Shown piece by piece: positions 48,100 to 60,300 of a stretch of 64,000 nt of DNA. The notes under the pieces were generated by a model. It was not told the origin of the DNA. It ran no database searches and saw only the letters and a program-made list of their open reading frames with translations. The position numbers and the translations under genes were made by a program. Origin of the DNA: Branchiostoma belcheri. Taxonomy: Eukaryota; Chordata; Leptocardii; Amphioxiformes; Branchiostomatidae. The DNA lies in assembly GCF_001625305.1 (NCBI RefSeq), contig NW_017803932.1:889718-953717 (forward strand). The letters are read 5' to 3'. Each line of letters begins with the position of its first letter. The first letter of the stretch is position 1.

Positions 48100-48480
48100 A
48101 AGCTCATTCTAGGCCAGCTCACATGTTACCTAATTATGTTTACCGAAGGAAAACATATTGTTTTTACTCAGTTTCTTCCTCCTCTTCTGTTCCAAACACT
48201 AACCTCTGACCTGACCAATGACATGATTTGTTGACGTCTGTCACCATGGTGACTGGTGTTGGGTTACATCATGTTGCAATTTCATGGTCTGCTCTGGTCC
48301 TGTCACCATATACTAGTAGTACATGTATGTGAATGTGTTTGAGTAAGAATTAACAGAGCAGACCATGTCCGAAGGTAAACATTATGCATTTGCTTTGCAA
48401 ATGTTACTTCTCTAGTTAGCTAAATAATTCCCTAATGTGAGGACTAACGTCGCTTTATCGGATGTTTAAGCATGAGTGAA
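48100..48480 (+). repeat. Interrupted copy of the DEGS exon 1/intron 1 junction
   Basis: 48100-48133 matches 49591-49624, and 48443-48480 matches 49621-49659, the end of DEGS exon 1 and the start of its first intron. In the upstream copy the match is interrupted by about 309 bp (48134-48442) bordered by CTAA on both sides, as left by an insertion. The insert contains the inverted pair CATGGTCTGCTCT / AGAGCAGACCATG (48283-48295 and 48354-48366). Confidence 0.65.
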
Positions 48481-48529
48481 CGGAGCGGAGGGAGAGTCTG
48501 CCTTTTCTGGACCGGGAAGCCTCGACCTG

Positions 48530-49210
48530 ATGATAAGTTAAATAACCTTTATTGTACATTCATGCCCTATCGGGCTAAGTAGAGGCGAACAGATGAAATG
48601 GGTAATATACATGTTTGTATTACAAACAGCTCTAAATCTACTCTAATACAGAAGTTCGGTTTCTTCTCGTTTCTCAAGTTGTGGTGTTAAAAATATAATT
48701 TGAAATGGGTTTGTATAATACAGGATGATCAAAGCGCATAAGAAAGATTTTTTTTAATATTAGGCAAGTATTAGAAGTATGGAAACGTACTTGTAATATA
48801 TCTAAAAAGATCATTTCTTTCATTGCTATATAAACTACAATCTAATTCTAACTGACTTAAGAGTGCGTCGGCATTGAGACTCCCAGTTGGCACATTTAGG
48901 CATATTCTGATGAAATGCTTTATATGGCGTTAAGGGAGGCCTCTAAGTCTAAGTGCAAAGGGTGCCTCCCTAATTCAGCCCGTGCTGCAAGATTACAAGC
49001 TGTTTTAGGTACATTGAGAGATTGTTTGCAGAAGTTTAAATCAACAGATTCGATTGGACAAGAGTTTGAGGTTTTGAATTACTAGTATCCCCAAATTTCT
49101 GATCCATAAAGGGATAAAGCAAGATAGGTTTCACACAAGAGTCGAAAAGCTTGTTTAAACTCGGTGCTCTTTCCCATAGCTTTGCCTTTTTTTTCCTGCA
49201 TTTGTATTGA
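48530..49210 (-). mobile_element. Decayed non-LTR retrotransposon 3' end
   Basis: On the minus strand, fragments of a reverse-transcriptase C-terminal region are readable in two frames: LFDSCVKPILLY at about 49149-49114 and, after a frameshift, NFCKQSLNVPKTACNLAARA then ELGRHPL at about 49040-48960. These match the post-catalytic region of many animal LINE proteins. Further down, stops are frequent. An AATAAA (48553-48548, minus) followed by short AT-rich sequence is the likely element end. It is broken and inactive and lies just upstream of the DEGS promoter. Confidence 0.7.
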
Positions 49211-49521
49211 TATGATTTCATTTGAGACAGTGAAGAAGAAAGTGAAAGTTCATACTTTACATTGTACCGCGCGTACCACACCATTTGATTGGTTGTCATG
49301 TCAAGGACCCTCAGCTGATGCAGTACGCGCCACCTGATTGGCCAGAGCACGCTAAAAAAAGTTACGTCATTGATCACGCTATTTCTGAACAAGCCGGCCG
49401 GCGGGCGGGGTAAGACAACCAGACCTTTGACAAATCCCAACGTTAAACTTTGACTCCCCGTACCGTTACACCCAGTCTTTTGACAGTTCGAGTCCTCAGG
49501 CGGGAAAACTGAGGAAACATC
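49211..49521 (+). promoter_or_regulatory. Probable DEGS promoter and 5' UTR
   Basis: The 300 bases before the DEGS start are more GC-rich than the surroundings and contain GCCGGCGGGCGGGG near 49395-49410. No TATA box is obvious. The position, between a decayed retroelement and exon 1, makes this the likely core promoter (inference). Confidence 0.4.
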
Positions 49522-52500
49522 ATGGGCTCCTCGGTGTCTAGAGACGATTTCGAGTGGACTTACAGCGAGGAACCGCACGCCAGTCGCAGGAAGCTCATTC
49601 TAGGTCAGTTCACATGTTACCTAACGTCGCTCTATCGGATGTTTTAGCATGAGTGAAACGGAAGTAGTCGCCCCACAAACTAGTAGAAACCTCTGTGACA
49701 TTCTAAGTTATAGTTTATTGGTATCCACGGCGTTTTCTGACATAAACTACCACCATGCAGTGGATTCCCATACAGTGGTGTCCTGGACAGTACAGAAAGT
49801 GATTTTAGGGGTAAATTTTATGCAGCGGCCATTTTGCTGTCGAAAAAATGTCACGCAACATAACGTCTCAGCATGTCCTGTCTGCACTACTGTCACAGGG
49901 GACTGGGAACCAAACATCCAGTCGTGGGGATACAGAGGAACTAGTCTGTAGGGGAATGTCGTTGGATGGAACAGATACTCAAAGAGGGTCGTTCATAACT
50001 GTCTTCGTATGTAAATTTGAATAGGTCTTGACCAAACGCCGTGTAGTAAACGACTGTCAAGGCTAGTCAAGAGGGCCCGTTTTTATCTGAAACCCTGACA
50101 AACATAGGTCCACTACAGGTCACTTACGTCTGCTGTACGTCCCTTGTCATCTACTGCAGCATACATGCTTATACAGACCCATTTGTACCCAGCAGAGCAT
50201 GTGGTCTCAGAATGCAGACATAGATACCCAGACATGCACCGTTACTTGCAGGCACCATGAAGCATGGTTTATTTATTTTTTTAGGAAAATACATATTATG
50301 TACCAACGATTTTCTATGTCCAGTGGGATATGTTTGCGAAATGTATACTAGTGCTATCCCATTTCACATTTCATTCTGCTTCTATGTTTTATTAAGCTTA
50401 CACAAAGTACAGTGTTATATCTATATTATGTATTATAAGGAACAATTTGTTGTCAGGTGTTCAATTTGTTGTCTTGTATTGGCAGGTTGTCAGATAAACA
50501 ATAAATTATATGACACTATACCCAGCTTATATCCCCATCAGGAAATAGTTAACAGACAAGAGGTGGAAATTCACAAGGAAAATTAAATTGGGTTTGGGTT
50601 GGCCAGCATTAAAAAAATTCAACAACTTGAACAAGGTGATTTGACTTTTTAAAAGCAGAAGTAGACAAAGTGATGAATTATAACTGTTACTAATAAATAA
50701 AAGTAATATTACCATACAACCCCGTGAACCCCCTCAAAGTTCATTTATGGTCCAGCCCTACTCATTGGTTCCCATCACAGGATATAGATACTTGTTGTGG
50801 GTTGTTTGGGATGTTTGTATTTCCAGTTATTTATCAAGGTAAACCACCCTTTGATTTGGGAAGTAAACAAATGTGTAGTAAGCTAATTTACAGCTGATAG
50901 CAGGTGCATGGAAGAGGGATTTGGTTCTCAAGTTGTATCATTAGACTTCCTTGTCTTCCCATCAATTATAGTCCAAGGAGTAGTCACTTGCATGCACTTG
51001 TCTTCAAAGATCCATACAAGTGCCCATTCTCAGGTTATTTACATATGACAACAGTAAATGTGTATTGGAATTTGCAGTGTAGTGGGCCATGACATTTAAT
51101 TGACAGGGGCAATATACAAATGTAATTGACCCATGAAATGACCATGCACAGTGGTCCAGTCTAAATACTAGTAGTTTTACTTTAAGCATGAGAATAAAAA
51201 TTACTTTTAAGCTAGGTTAGAGCAGTCCCAATAACCTCCCCCACCCCCACCCCCAAAGAAAGAAATGCAGAACTGGTAATTTCATTTTGACAATTACTCA
51301 AATTGATAAATTTTGTATTTCTAGTTAAAATGTCCTCAAATTTCTGACTACAACACTGTATACAACAGCTGTTCACCAGGAACGTCCTACCCAGTTTGCA
51401 GTGACCGTGCTTGTGGAGTGTACCCATGACTACATAATAAAGTCTGGCACACAGGACAATAGGGTATTCATTGGTTGGGTACACGACACGATGATCCTTT
51501 GTGTTCTGTTCAGGAAGTGAAATCATGACTGTGGTAATCCTGACTTCTGAGTAAGGCCGACTTTAGACTGACGACGGTACACGATCGCACGACAATCGTT
51601 GTGGGCGACGGCTGGCTTTAGACACATGACCAGAAAGTGTGGCGGACACCCGCAGCGCAGGAGGGCACGCCGCGCGCCAATTCAAAATGGCGAGAGAACC
51701 CCTTTTTTCGGCATGCTGTAGCAGATTGTTTTTATTCTGCTTTTAACTCGTTGTCCTGTTGATGAGACGCCGAGTTTGTGCCCAGCAAAGAAGGGGTATG
51801 AGGCACATGTACCGAGCGGGGCAATACTCCGGGTTTGAACCCGGCGTTCGGTGCTGCCGTCTGCCTGGCTACATTGGCCGGGAAGTGTGGATCGGCGGAT
51901 CGGTTCGTACTGGAGAAGTAGCGATTGGTGGCAGGGGATTGTACTAGACACGTATGACGATATAAAGTCTTTGGTTTGACGACATTTAATGATACAGGCG
52001 ATGTGCTTGGACATGAAATAACGCTTGCAGGCTTATTTGCATAAGGCCAATGACCTCCCACTTCCTTCGCCGGCGACGGTTCACTTTAGACGGTGGAAAA
52101 TCCTCCTCGGACCCCCCGCTGAAGGATCGCACGATAGGGTCCGAGGTGGTAGTGACGACGATTCGAGGATTACCGTCGTGCGACTATTTTGATCGTGTTT
52201 AGACGGTGGTAAAATACCGTCGCCGGCAACATCTTGACGACAAACATTCGTACGACTATTTAACCGTCGTCAGTCTAAAGTGCCCCTAACACTTCATTGT
52301 TGTGGTACTAGTATTGAACATGTCATGTTGACTAGTATTTGTACGGATTTTGTATTTTGTTCTTGTATGAATACTATGATTGCCCAATTTACAGTTCAGT
52401 TCAGACCAATAACCTATGGTTGTAGGGCTGCCACCACAGCCTATGCCCTAATACACTAGAAAAAAAAGGAATGTTTAGTTTGTAAAATGTTATGTGTTGG

Positions 52501-55500
52501 TGAAGGTTAGACATCCAGCATTCTAGGTAATTAGATATGCCCAAAAAAGTTACCCAAGCAACTGCATATGATTTTGGAGATGGTTGTATGGTTATGTTCA
52601 AAATGTTATATGGTTTCTAACATTTCAAGATGGTTCTGTTCATATTTGAAATTTGATATGCCATATACATGTACTATGATGTAGATACTAGTAAACAGCT
52701 TCAGGCATACATGTATATTGTATACATTTGTAACATGATGTATGTCGATATGGAATTGTAACCACAATAGGTGGCGTAATGGCTTTCTTGTTAATCCAGT
52801 TGTTCAGCATGGGAATAATAGTAGACAAACCGCCCCAAGGGGAACGTGTGGTATATAATGAACCAGTCCACTAGAAAAGAGAATTTAGTTGGGAATCTAC
52901 TCCAATAGACTGGAAGAAATTAAGCTATGAATTAATAACACACCTGTAATTTAGCACTGCGGTCATAATATTGGAACAAAATATGTGCAGTAAACAAATC
53001 TTCATAACCTCATAAATGTTGCTAGTTCTAGCTAACATAGTTACATCACAACTCCTAACTCCTTTACCTCCTAAAAACACCTGAAAAAAGCCTGTCTTCT
53101 CCATACTTGTAACTTGTCAAAGTGGAAAGCTTGTAAATCTCTAGCAGAAATCAACAGACACTCTAACAGGTAGCATTAAAATTTCATCACATTAGCTTAC
53201 TAGTTAGCGACATTTATGATCTTGATGATGATGACCTATTGGTATTGTATTGTTTTTCTGTTACAGCAAAGTACCCACAGATGAAAGAACTGTTTGGGCA
53301 TGACTCCAACATGGTATACAAGGTGGGCTTCATGCTCACCCTACAGCTCATAGCCTGCTACTTTGTACAGGTGAGTCTGTTTGAAATCAAGAAAATCAAT
53401 CTCTTTGGTTTTCTAGCAACAGGGTCACCGTCAATGATTGTGAATCAGAGAAGATACAGGTACATGTATATGTATATGCGAAGAGTCTGCAGAAATATAC
53501 TCGATGAATCAGTGTTTATTTTTAGCCATGGCTGTATTAGATTTCCCTCATCATAATCCATATTGTTCCATCCCAAAATCACAGCTGAATGTATAGTGAA
53601 ACTACATATGCATGATGGATAATAATACACAAACTTGCTTGTTCTACAATAAAAACACAAACTTGTTGTATGTATGTTAAGATGCAGTTAATATTGCCAC
53701 AAACCAGATTGAGAACATAGTCTAGCTGGTTTGTGATAGCCAGCTCCGAAGTTCATACTTTCTTAATTTTCATGATGGACAGGATGCACCGTGGCCGGTT
53801 ATCATCCTCTTGGCATATTGTTTTGGCGGCATCATCAACCATTCCATGATGCTGGCCATCCACGAAATTTCACACAACCTGGCCTTTGGCCACTCCCGGC
53901 CCCTTCACAACCGTATCCTGGGCATCGTGGGAAATGTCATCATTGCCGTGCCCATGTCCATCTCCTTTAAGAAGTACCATCTAGAGCATCACAAGTACCA
54001 GGTAAGAGCCCTGCATTCTTTCATACGATCATTCAAAGGGAGAAATGACACATTGTCCTAGGTTTCATTTTCTTTGTTCAGGATCAAAGTTTCAAACACC
54101 AAAAACTGTCAATTCCAAATATATAGTATGTAGCAATCCCTTACTGCTTACTATGTAGCAATCCCTTACTACCCTTACTTAGGCTCCTTTTACATACAAG
54201 GATGCAGAAATATAAGGTAAGGTGGTGCTGTAGATATGAGGGAGGTTAAGACTCAAACTGAGCCAAATACAAGCAAACTTTGAGGACTGAAAGCAACATT
54301 TGAAAATTGACATGATGCTGAGATCATAATTAGCGATGATAGTGTCACGAAGAAAGTCAGAAAGTGCCTTTCACAAGGACACACAGCCAGGAATTGTACC
54401 TGTGGCCTCTCAATCCTGTATCTGCTAACCTGACTACTCGGCCTTTGGTACTAAGAGTGATGATGATGACTAGTTCTATTGGTAATACCCATAGTATTAC
54501 ACTTACTAACAATATAGTACTCTGATACCTTCATGGTGTTCCAGGGAAATGAAGAAATGGACATGGACCTGCCATCAAAGATGGAGGGAGTTCTCTTCCA
54601 CACCACCTTCACCAAGTGTATCTGGCTCTTCCTTCAGCCCTTCTTCTATGCCCTCCGTCCACTCTTCCTGCGACCAAAGCCTGCCACAGGGCTGGAAATC
54701 ATCAACACAATCGTCCAGATTGCCTTTGATGTGTCCATTTTGTATTTCTTTGGAGGCAAAGTGAGTACATTGTTCTAAGAAATATACACAACAGGGCTCA
54801 ATTCATTTTTGGGAATAGGTGCACTGGTGCATCTAACCTAAAAAATTTGGTGCACAAAATTTTTTTTGGGTGCACCATATAAAATGAAATAAGTAGAATG
54901 TCCGCAAAAACAATGTTTCATTTCTAATGAAAAAAATGATTTTATTATTTTTCTGACACTTAAAGAATATGCTGTATACTACTATACATTTAAAATCTTT
55001 ACATACAAAAATATAAGAAAATATTTGGGTGCTCTGGTGCACCCACAGAAAAAAATCGGGTGCACAGCTCCAAATTTGGGTGCACTAAGGTGCACATGCA
55101 CCCAGTATTTTGGGCCCTGCACAGGGATTTTCCTGTGCATCTTACAGAAATTGATGATGTTTCTCATCAAAAACTCGGCACCTGTTTTGATGTCAACTAT
55201 GCCTTTATTCAACAACTATTGCCTTAATACGTCTGTGAAACTATTGCCTTATATGATTACAGTAAGAAATTGTTTGTACATATAGGCGCGAGTATGTGAT
55301 TATTGCTCATAATGTATGCTACTAAAGCCACCTAAAATACTTAATACGTGACCTTTATTTCTCTACGGTATGTCTATGTCAGAGTGATGGTCAAAATCCT
55401 TCCAATGTTCTCCAATATTGCAGAATGTCAAACTTTTGGAAACTTGAAGATCTTGAATCTTGAAAATCATTCTGCAAAATACAGACTGCAGGCGTGTATT

Positions 55501-56337
55501 TCAAACACTAATATAATTACTCTGCACTACACAGTCTCTAGCGTACCTGATGATCGGCAGCCTGCTCGCGATGGGAATTCATCCCGTGGCCGGACATTTC
55601 ATCTCAGAACACTACATGTTCAAGAAAGGCTACGAGACCTACTCCTACTACGGTCCACTCAACGCAATCACCTTCAACGTTGGTTATCACAACGAGCACC
55701 ACGACTTCCCCAATATTCCTGGGTGTAGACTTCCCAAGGTGAGGTCTTTATGTTAAAGATGTACCTCCAGTTAACTTATACATTGTACATCCATATATAC
55801 ATGGCATATTTGATTTATGTTGGGTGATGCCTGAAAGATTAAAAGAGATGCCATCGTGTTGAACAAGTCTTAGTGGCATCATCTGAAATTTTGTTCATGA
55901 TATCCCTCTTTGTGGAAACTTTCAAATGTAATACTCATGATATATGCACATCTTGCCTGTAGAATAGTTTTTAAGCATTGAATCACACCACAAAAGATTA
56001 ACTCTATTGCCTAACTTTACATGTCAGTTACAAACCATATGTGAAAAGTTGATCGATAAAGCACTACAGTCAACAGTTAAACCAGTATTTGTCATTGTTG
56101 ACTGAAAAGTGCTATGATCTGTGACATATAAGATATTGTCTTACACATCTGCAGGTACGTGAGATTGCCCCAGAGTTTTACAACAACCTTCCGTGCCACA
56201 CATCGTGGAGCCGTGTCCTGTACGACTTCGTGACAGACCCGGACATCGGACCATACGCCCGCGTCAAGCGCAGGAGTAAGCCCATCCCCATCAACCCTGC
56301 CAACCTGGATGTAGACGGTGACACCAAGGCAGAATAA
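49522..56337 (+). CDS. DEGS1: Sphingolipid delta-4 desaturase (6 exons)
   Basis: Exons 49522-49603, 53267-53370, 53783-54001, 54545-54760, 55535-55738, 56155-56337 join in phase to 335 aa; human DEGS1 has 323. The enzyme introduces the delta-4 double bond into dihydroceramide to make ceramide in the endoplasmic reticulum. The start [12 protein letters not shown] carries the glycine-2 N-myristoylation signal and the family N-terminus. The three di-iron histidine boxes are intact: HEISH (53861-53875), HLEHH (53978-53992) and HNEHHDFP (from 55688). Hydrophobic segments in exons 2 to 5 fit a multi-pass membrane protein. The C-terminus is longer than the vertebrate one and ends DGDTKAE. Introns hold a Harbinger-like element (intron 1) and a hAT-like element (intron 4). 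The stop codon overlaps an AATAAA hexamer; other candidate polyadenylation signals lie downstream. Confidence 0.95.
49604..53266 (+). other. DEGS intron 1 (3.7 kb)
   Basis: Contains the Harbinger-like element at 51555-52286 and several TACTAGTA and TACATGTA octamers (51169, 52309, 52667, 52687, 52709). Open frames at 49649-49951 and 50257-50586 show no homology that I recognise. Confidence 0.5.
51555..52286. mobile_element. PIF/Harbinger-like non-autonomous element, 732 bp
   Basis: Inverted ends share ACTTTAGACTGACGACGGT (51560-51578, inverted at 52263-52281), preceded by GGCCG or GGGGC. A TAA trinucleotide flanks both ends (51552-51554 and 52287-52289), the usual target duplication of Harbinger elements (inference). 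Short CTTTAGAC and GTCGTACGAC-like pieces recur inside. The middle (about 51690-52030) is GC-richer and has overlapping minus-strand frames but no transposase motif. Confidence 0.75.
54793..55122. mobile_element. hAT-like miniature element rich in GGTGCAC
   Basis: Ends CAGGGCTCAA at 54793 and TTGGGCCCTG at 55113-55122 form imperfect inverted repeats of CAGGGC type, as in hAT elements. The subterminal regions contain many GGTGCAC motifs in both orientations (for example 54820, 54850, 54870, 55030, 55060, 55080). No clear 8-bp target duplication was found. It lies in DEGS intron 4. A short palindrome GCACAGGG...CCTGTGC follows the right end. Confidence 0.55.
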
Positions 56338-57350
56338 AACATCACATGCAGACACAAGTACACTTCACTATGTATAATACATCTACACACACTACGTACC
56401 TAATGCTAGCTTACAGAAAGAACTGCAGACCTTTGGCCCTGCAATAAGGGTTTCCTTAACATAGCATGAAAACATTTGAAATATAGAGGTACTCAATACG
56501 AGCGATCGCCATGACATCATGGTAGGGAAAGAGCGGGTGATGGTTGGCTGATTTGTCTACCAATAGTTTGCTTATGTCTTCAGATAATTTGCATGTACAT
56601 CATGTGAACAAAAACAGTGATCGCTTGTATGGTGTAAGGGAGGCAGAAAGTTGTGCTGTGAGGACCCCTTGTAGGTCAGGATGGTACTGCAACAATTTGG
56701 CTTGTTGGAGCTGATGAGCTAAGCTAGCCTGCTATTCAGCTTTGTTAGCAACCCTTGAAAGAAAACCAAGGGTGGATACCAAGCATAAACTAAGTGCCTC
56801 TCATTGCTCAAACTTTTCTCAACATTTATGAGATATCTAGAGCTTTGTAAATTTCTTGTTTCATCTCCTTTTGTTTATTATGGAAATAAGGTTGTGATTA
56901 TTGTAATCTGTTTTAATTGATGGTCTTCTGTACCCAAATTAAATGCATTTTATGTGTGAAGGTTCTATCCTATGGCAGAACTTAACTTCCACATTTACAA
57001 AATCTATGCATGGTGATGTTAAGCTTACACATGTCCCAGTTGCCAGGCCTACCATTGACTTTGGCCCTCGTGCTCTTCAGATCTACCTACCAAACATCAT
57101 ATGTTCACAAACGTTTTTGGAAGCACAGGCAAACAGACAGACAACAGAAAAATTGCTTTTGTGATTAATCATTACTAGTATCACATTTCTTGTCTGCTTA
57201 GAATGATATATCTGAGACAGGCCCTAGTTCCTCTTTTCTTAAACAAGATTTTATTGTATTGTGACCATGCAATCAGTGCAGTTGGAATAGAAATTTGCAT
57301 ACTAGTAACTTGTTGTTTCAGCTGAAATAAAATCATATTGAAATAATTAA
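56338..57350 (+). other. DEGS 3' UTR
   Basis: Candidate polyadenylation signals after the stop are ATTAAA near 56938 and AATAAA at 57326-57331. Without transcripts, the real end is unknown. No other gene is seen. Confidence 0.4.
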
Positions 57351-60300
57351 ATGACATGATAGGTAAAATGTGAATTGATACCTACGGTAATGTTGTACCG
57401 CTGTACATAATATTTTGGACGGAAAGAGTGGTTATAAAAACAGTTGAAAAGATGATTGAATTATGTGCCAAGCCAGAGGAACAGTATCATTTTGTATTCA
57501 GACATATTTAGCATAATACAGGCATGTTGCATACTACAAGTATAATGCTACAAAATGTTTTGCATTAAATGGGAGTAATTCTTAAAACCATGCAAAAAAG
57601 TTTTTAACTTGCATGGTTTTGGAATGGAGTATGCCAGTAACAAATGGATACAATGATTCTAAAACATCTGGATATTATTGTGATGAAGACACATGGAATT
57701 TTTGTCATTGTCATACTCATAGAGAGCCTTGCCCTCAAAAGCTACATATTTTTTTTACAAACAAGTCAATATTATTTATTTTGAAATACCAGTGTTGTAT
57801 TTTAAAGTACTTTATGTTTTCTTGTCTGCAAAATAATGGATTCTTTCTAGGAAGAAGTTTACATGTATGTATTTACAAACATGTATGTTGAATGGATGAT
57901 GCCACAGTTAGGCCATGCACATAGAGTGCTCGGTGAATGACCTCAAAATTGTACTTCGCCAAAATACTTTGAAAACCCCATGGGGGCATTTGGTGAAGTT
58001 TGGGTGGGGACTAGATGCTGGATGGTATATTGTAGGGTTTTGTGTAAATACTTTTGTTTGAATACAAAAGATAAACTTTTGCTTCACCTTAGAATGTAAG
58101 ACTGTTTGTTCCAAAATTATGTTTACAGTTTTACATATACATGTACGTTGTACTGTATTAACTCTGTAAGATGGTGCGACTAGTTGAGAGAGCAAAGCTG
58201 ATTGGTATTTGTCAATTTGATATTGTTCATTTCACCATGAGTGTACCTATTGAGGCATTGCCAAAATTTAGAAGGAAATACAACATTTTGTGTCCTATAA
58301 ACAAGTTTTACATGTGTGTATTTATGGTTTGTCCACATGAAAGCCTTTTGCTTTCATATACACAAAGAGAACATAGGCATGTTTTATTTCAGCATTAAAT
58401 GAGTTAACTGGGTTATCAAGCTGAGTGAAGGTGTCATTCATTTTTGTGTTGTTGACTACATGTATAAGAGGTTATCAATATCATTAGGGACTTGACCGTT
58501 GCCTGTGTTGAGATAGACGATTGATAGGGGGCGCTTCTAAGCATTGCAGCATGTCTTGGAAGATAAGTGTGAGAGTCTAGTAACGTTACGGCCACTTGAG
58601 ATACCACCGAGATGACTGGTCTTTTATCTTCTTTGTCTAGGAGAAACAACGGTCACGTACTGAAATTTTAACCAGAAAAAAAAAGAAATGCTGAATGATT
58701 TCGAAAAAGGACAGCCCACTCTAGTACATGAAGAGACCATCGGGGGTAATACTAGTACATTACGTGCAAATTTGCGTTGTAGGGTTGACTCGATCGTGTT
58801 CGATGGGGTACAGAGTATAGTAGAGTAGATCCTTCAAACCATACATGAAGACCTCTTCCAATGCATTTGAGACCGCGTGTCCAAGTACTGACCTGTCATT
58901 CCCGTCTTGCGTGGATAGTCTTGAAGCTGTTTTATGTATACCACTGGATGGTGTCCATATGCTTGTCTAGTCTGTTTCTCACCTTGTAATCTCACCTTGA
59001 AGTCGGTCAATAGGTACCCTCTTCCTGGGGTAATGAGGCTGGGTGTTTCTGAAAAAGTTTACTGTGGGTGCAGTCACGAATTCCTCGGACAAACAGTCCA
59101 ACAAGGTTACCATAGTGAAGCCCGTTAAAAGGCATTGTTATTTCGAGGATACAAAATGGGAATCTTTCAGGTATATTTGTTAATATGCTATAAAGTTATT
59201 CTGGTCCAGTCATGTTGTATAGCCTCGTTCGTTAGACGTCTAAAGAGGTAGCAAAGCCATAGCAACAAGCGGGCGTCTAAAGCACCACTCGCGCCTGTGT
59301 AGCAAGACTACACAATTTTAGTCATTTGATACTCGACAGTTGGATATCCGGATACGTTGTGAGAAAACATAGCCCTATTATTTCAAAGAGGTTTTAAAAT
59401 ATCGCGCCTGTGTTACTTTTATCGAATGGGTTGTGTCATGTGACAGCACTGAGAGGTAAGTAAAATGTCGTTGATGTACAAATGTAAGTTTGTGACAAAA
59501 GTGTTCAATACTTTAATTTAGCCTTGTTTAAACCTTCGATTTAGGGATATTCGTAAGGTAACGCTAGACAAAGCTGATTTATATACATGTAACCGTTATA
59601 TATTTCACTTCAGTGTAAACATCTTCGGCATATGCCCAAAACTACCACGGTAATGGGCATTAACAGTTGATATTAAGCTTATTTTAGGGATGAGCTTCGC
59701 AAATGTATTATACCTGGGGCAGTTTCCGGAAGAGAAATGTTAATCTTTTCAACAACTGACCTAACCTTATACAGTCACCCCTGTATCCTCACTTGACCCC
59801 AGGCAATGGCAAGTTGCCACAAATCAAAAGGTCGATGCCCGTCTAAAATGTCAAATATACGATAACGTGTGTCGTAAAACGTCTAAACCTAAAACCTTTC
59901 AATAATAAAGACAACTTATGTGCGTGATCAATCCGCGACACCTGACATTTCTCTGTGCCTTCATCAGATCAAGGACATTGGAACACAAGGACCGAGCTCG
60001 CTATTAGCGCCCCGATCAGATAAAGAAATGCTGAGTGTTGTTAATGTTATAGTATTTGTTTTTGCCCAGGTGACATAGATAACCGTTCGGGGTTTTTGTG
60101 TGTCACAAGAAAGATGGCAGACAAACGACGATTCAACCCATCCCTCTAAAAACGCTCAGACCTTGTTTCGCACAGCTTCCCCACCCATATCTATCGTGAC
60201 ACCTCACTACTATACTAGTATATCTTTCCTGTGGTCCCCGGTCAACAGATAGGCCGTCACTCCAAGGTTGCGTTACGGCTGAGTGAAGAACTCGCTCGAC

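Noticed and set aside
49150-49578. Upstream part of a 180-codon minus-strand frame
   Set aside because: It is antisense to DEGS exon 1 and its promoter. Only the last part (49036-49150) is meaningful, as a LINE remnant.
51820-51845. tRNA-like B-box GGGTTTGAACCC
   Set aside because: No A-box at the right distance and no cloverleaf could be drawn. It lies inside the Harbinger-like element.
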